The notes under the pieces were generated by a model. That model saw only the letters and a list, made by a program, of their open reading frames with translations, did no database searches and was not told the DNA's origin. A DNA stretch of 64,000 nucleotides, from the NCBI RefSeq assembly GCF_000224145.3, contig NC_020176.2, positions 5,053,187-5,117,186 on the forward strand. The letters run 5' to 3'. The DNA is from Ciona intestinalis (taxonomy: Eukaryota; Chordata; Ascidiacea; Phlebobranchia; Cionidae). The translations under genes and the position numbers were made by a program. Shown here in pieces: positions 60,246 to 64,000 of the stretch (its first letter is position 1; every line of letters begins with the position of its first letter).

Positions 60246-61793
60246 ATCTTTGATTACAATAGCTAAGGTTTATATTAATTAACTTAACACAGAAATGGGA
60301 ATTAGAACAAAACGACGCGTTGAAGGTTAAAACAGGATGGGGTAAAAACTATGCTTCAGCAAAAGTGTCAAATAAATATCGTGGCTGCTAAACAAATCCT
60401 GTGTAACTGTTACATGCAGGCTTACAGTGGTGGATATTGATTGTAGGAGTTTCTTTAGCCGCTTATAGTTGCCACAATAAGTTGGCATGAGAATGGTTGA
60501 ATACAGGAAACAATGCTTCGAGTAACAGTGAGTGATCTTAGAGTTATTTCTGGCGTGCAAGGTACGAATAAGTGCAGTTTCCGCTGTGTCGCTGCAACCG
60601 AGTAATAAACATTTTCCCTCCGAAAACTGGAACACTTATACCAGGACAGAGGTGATTAAACAGGGTAGTTTATGTGTTATATCTAAGTATATGCGATTTA
60701 GTTAACGGAATATAATATGTTACTAAGTATAAATGTGTCTAAGTCGTATATCGTAATATAAATGTTTAAATTGGCCAGATAAAAATAATTTAAAATATCA
60801 CGGCAGATCAGGTGAGACCATTGCCGTGTATAAGTTAACATCTCTATAATTATTATATTTATTTCTTTTGTCTCATTTTAATCATGGATCACGCTTTTTG
60901 TTGTGACGTCATATACTTTTCGTGCCCATTATAGCGCGTCGCTTGATGTTCATTATCCACACTACACCTATATCAAGAGGGTGTTTATATACGCATATGC
61001 GGTATAACATTATATATAACTGTAACCCCTGTGTCATGCATGATATACGGTGAATAAAGTCACAATGGTTAATTTTGGTTGGGTATGGCGTCCACTGTAT
61101 ATACTTTACTACGTACGGCGTATATACCTAGTTAGACTTTTGTTAAGCCGTGTATATTTTAAACTCAAGTCACTGCGTTAAAAAACGGGTGTTTAATTTA
61201 TTGGTTAAAGTTCTATGAGGTTTAATATACTATATATAAACATATTTGTTCTGTGTTCTGTCGATTCTCATAAAACATAGGGTGTTTCGAAAGACTGTTA
61301 TAATATTTTACACAATTTAAATTAAAAAATATATGCTTGGTCAAATATTTAACTTTAAAACGAATATCAACCACATGTATACAAGAAGTTTGGATAAGAA
61401 TAGATTCCACAACGTTGTGGTATACGATACTGGGCCTTGTTATTCTCTGGAACGCGTAATGCTAGCGGTGTAATGATATCGACGAATAATAGTCTAACAC
61501 GCCTAAGACCAGCTCTATAGGATTGCGCCAACGGAGTAATACCGTGTATTGGTAACCTTATCTCTGCGCGACATTTACACCGAGCATTGTAAGATCCCGT
61601 TACTATTGTATAACAGCCACCTGTCACCCTGTAAAAGATTTCTCCCACCCTTATACGTATAACTGACACTTATACCTTAGCTACTAGGGAACGGTTAGGT
61701 CCTCTTAAAGGGGGCAAAAGTTAACTGTAATACTTTACCGCAGCGGGTAGTGTAGATGCACTTATAGTGTGTTAAACAAACTTGTTTTGTGTC

Positions 61794-63966
61794 ATGGATA
61801 TTTTGGATCTAAGTTTAGAAAAGAAAAACCGTCGCAAGTGTCATCTACCACAGCGCCGTACTATTCATAACAAGATGGTGGATTTGGAAACAACGTTGGG
61901 AGCAATCAAGAAACCAAACGTTCAGGACGCCATGCATAATGTCACGCAACTAAGACGACCTGAGCATATTATATTCGGAGAGGAAAAATCAAGCGAGTCA
62001 CCGAGTATCCGTTCTAACGGCGCCGTGTTACCACATCCTAATATAACTCTTAACCAATCAAGTCCAAGATACTCGTTTTTGGAGCCAGTTACGTCATCAA
62101 GCCCACTGATGCGGAACGTGAACAGTCCCCGGTTCGCAGCAGAAGATGTTTTACCAAACGACGCGCCAGGGATTCCAGAGCGAACGAAGAAACAAAATAG
62201 ATGGGCGTTTAATGTCTGGAGAGAATGGGCTCGCAAGCGAAACCTAGTGGTAGGTTTGATGTTAAGTGTATGTCCGCATGGGGGCAGTATCAATGCTCGA
62301 TGTAACTTATCTATCCTCGCGTGGCGGACAATGGCAGTCATTATAACACGAGTGTTCTGTTTCATACACCTCGTGCCCGCTTACGAGTTTGTAACTATGT
62401 AACCACGTATGTAACTTTGCAAGTAATTATTCTTGCACTTCTCTAATACATGGCTGTTTATTTAGGCGAATCACTCTGAGGACGTCCCGCTTGATGTTGG
62501 GAAAGCAAGTGAAGAAGAATTGGACAAATGGTTGGCCAAGTTTGTTAAGGTAAAATAATACCAACTTTTAGCTTTTATTTGTTTATTCGACTACGGTAGC
62601 AATGTTTTTAGAATTTTTAAGGTACTGTTAAATGTGGTTAAGAAAACTTTCTCATGACACTGATACTCAATGTTTATTGTTTACCACATAAATTTCGACA
62701 AATTATTTTTTGTTAAATATTTTTTAAGTGCCATTTTTATACTAAGTAAACTTTCCTACGTCACTGATATACCAACTTTTACCCCAGGAGATACGACGTA
62801 AAGATGGCAACCCTTACCCGCCCCATACACTAATGCAGATTGTGATGGGGATACAACGTTATCTCCGCCAGCAAGCGGGCCGGCCATCTATTTGTATCTT
62901 AGACCGAAGCAACCCCGCATACCACCATTTCAGATTAGTGTTGGATGAACGCATTAAAGAATTAACCAGCGATGGAATATCTGCTTATCATAAATCGAGC
63001 AGAAGAAGCTTTCCGAGTTCGAAGCTCGGTTCGGCCCAACCACAATTCCCTGACGAGTCAATGTTGTGGGAGACAGGAGTAATCGGCACCGACACGGCGC
63101 TTGGGCTGCTTAATGCTGTGTTTTATTACAACACAGTGACGTTTGGGATACGAACAGTAGACGAGCATTGGCATTTAAAGTTGTCTCATTACGTTATTGG
63201 GAACAGGGGTCAACAGTCACAAATGTTCGTTGAGTTTCTACCGTCGCGTGACTCTGTTTACACAGTGCGAGGATCAACTAAAGATAAGAGAGTTTACGCA
63301 GAACATGGAAACTCCAGGTGTATTGTCAAAATATTCCAGAAATACATGTCTCTGCTGCCATCTGACGGTCCTTTCTACCGGCACCCACAAGAACCAACAT
63401 TAGTCGACAGGTCAATTCGATTCTCAGACCAATGGATCGGAAAGAACCGACTACGAGCCATGATTAAACATATCTTTGATAGCACAAGGGTAGGGGGGCG
63501 ACCCAGCGAACCTGTCACGCCGAAACCGACATACGTTGAAGCGAAACAAGAACCGCAGACCGAGAGCTCAGAAAACAGAGTGTTGTCTGTCTACGATCGT
63601 CTTGCTCATGCCATGCTGCAACTAACGCAAATGCGAGGCCCGATTGCCAATAACCAATCACCTCAAGACGGTAGCAAAGACTCCACAGACGTAGAATCAA
63701 CGGGGACGCCTAACGACTATATTGAACGTTTAGAAACCGCATCGTCCAATTTTGACGACGACCATGAACCTCCAAGCAAAATAATAAAAACAGATTTTGA
63801 AAACACAAGTCTAGACGTAAACGTGGATACACACACAGACAACGGGCAACAACCACCAAATAGAGACTCACCTGACAACAGCACTTTGGAAATAACGGTC
63901 CCAAAACTGATTAGGTACATAGAAGTGACGAGAGATTCGAAACGTTATTCATTTCAACTTGATTAA
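61794..63966 (+). CDS. DUF3504 (Crypton-derived) protein, ZMYM/QRICH1-like
   Basis: Exons 61794-62249, 62466-62549 and 62788-63966, all phase 0, give 572 residues. The start is ATG 61794 (MDILDLSLEKKNRRKC). Residues 1-130 are basic and Ser/Pro-rich. The DUF3504 core then begins NRWAFNVWREWARKRN and continues with ELDKWLAKFV, DGNPYPPHTLMQIVMGIQRYL, MLWETGVIGTDTALGLLNAV and FGIRTVDEHWHLKLSHYVI. This is the order seen in ZMYM2-4, QRICH1 and related domesticated Crypton tyrosine-recombinase domains. It ends around RAMIKHIFDSTR, before the HxxR and Tyr catalytic motifs of recombinases would occur, so no catalysis is expected. An acidic Ser/Asp/Asn-rich tail follows. No MYM zinc fingers or BTB domain are seen. 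Likely nuclear. A dispersed repeat sits in the first intron. Confidence 0.85.
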
Positions 63967-64000
63967 AACTATCAGTATTACTTTATCTTTTACTCGCACA

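Larger units (their letters stand above)
56969..61793. other. Intergenic region with gap and duplicated block
   Basis: No gene supported. Contains repeat copies, a 500-N gap (58553-59052), a 941-base sequence present twice (57612-58552 and 59305-60245), and AT-rich unique sequence from 60246 to 61793. Open frames at 60327-60635 and 61367-61669 (minus) show no family resemblance or splice context. Confidence 0.65.

Noticed and set aside
60327..60635. 102-codon minus-strand frame
   Set aside because: AT-rich intergenic sequence without homology or neighbouring exons.
61367..61669. 100-codon minus-strand frame
   Set aside because: No family resemblance, splice context or codon pattern distinguishing it from chance; it lies in intergenic DNA.

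Overview
The window looks like a chordate nuclear genome, almost certainly an ascidian of the Ciona type. This is an inference from three things: GT-AG introns of a few hundred bases to a few kb; protein families that match deuterostome Jagged, CARMIL and DOCK9-11 exon by exon; and dense families of short dispersed repeats that recur in introns and intergenic DNA. The sequence is a scaffold with four runs of N (404, 500, 50 and 500 bases). No single-exon gene track describes it, so the gene models below were built by hand from splice signals, reading-frame phase and protein resemblance.

Layout. (1) 1448-18084, plus strand: the 3' two thirds of a Jagged/Serrate Notch ligand, from about EGF repeat 5 through EGF16, the VWC/cysteine-rich region, the transmembrane helix and an unusually long cytoplasmic tail. 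Its 5' part (signal peptide, MNNL, DSL, EGF1-4) lies before the window. (2) 18085-20377: 3' UTR, then extreme low-complexity AT-rich DNA with a heptamer satellite and a gap. (3) 20378-32209, minus strand: a 27-exon gene for a large coiled-coil protein of at least 1,371 residues with a folded C-terminal domain that I cannot name; its 5' end is not visible. (4) 32607-33132, minus strand: two exons of a DOCK9/10/11 (zizimin) family protein, stranded next to a gap. (5) 33906-48423, minus strand: a CARMIL (capping protein, Arp2/3, myosin-I linker) gene with its start but without its C-terminal capping-protein-binding tail, which is lost at the gap. (6) 48765-51401, plus strand, divergent from CARMIL: a complete 7-exon, 369-residue single-pass membrane protein with a fibronectin-III-like ectodomain. 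(7) 53031-56968, plus strand: a 6-exon secreted protein with one thrombospondin type-1 repeat and two furin-type sites. (8) 56969-61793: intergenic, with a gap and a 941-base exact duplication. (9) 61794-63966, plus strand: a 3-exon, 572-residue protein with a Crypton-derived DUF3504 domain, as in ZMYM2-4 and QRICH1.

The genes do not form one pathway. Jagged is a cell-surface Notch ligand; CARMIL and DOCK9-11 proteins both act on actin through capping protein/Arp2/3 and Cdc42/Rac; the DUF3504 protein is probably nuclear. CARMIL and the FN3 receptor share a 341-base head-to-head intergenic region that probably acts as a bidirectional promoter.

The most notable observations are structural. Two haplotypes seem to have been laid end to end across the 50-base gap at 43345, duplicating two CARMIL exons and revealing a polymorphic solo LTR with a 5-base target duplication. 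The DOCK exon pair cannot be spliced in frame to the coiled-coil gene beside it. An exact 941-base duplication flanks the 58553 gap.
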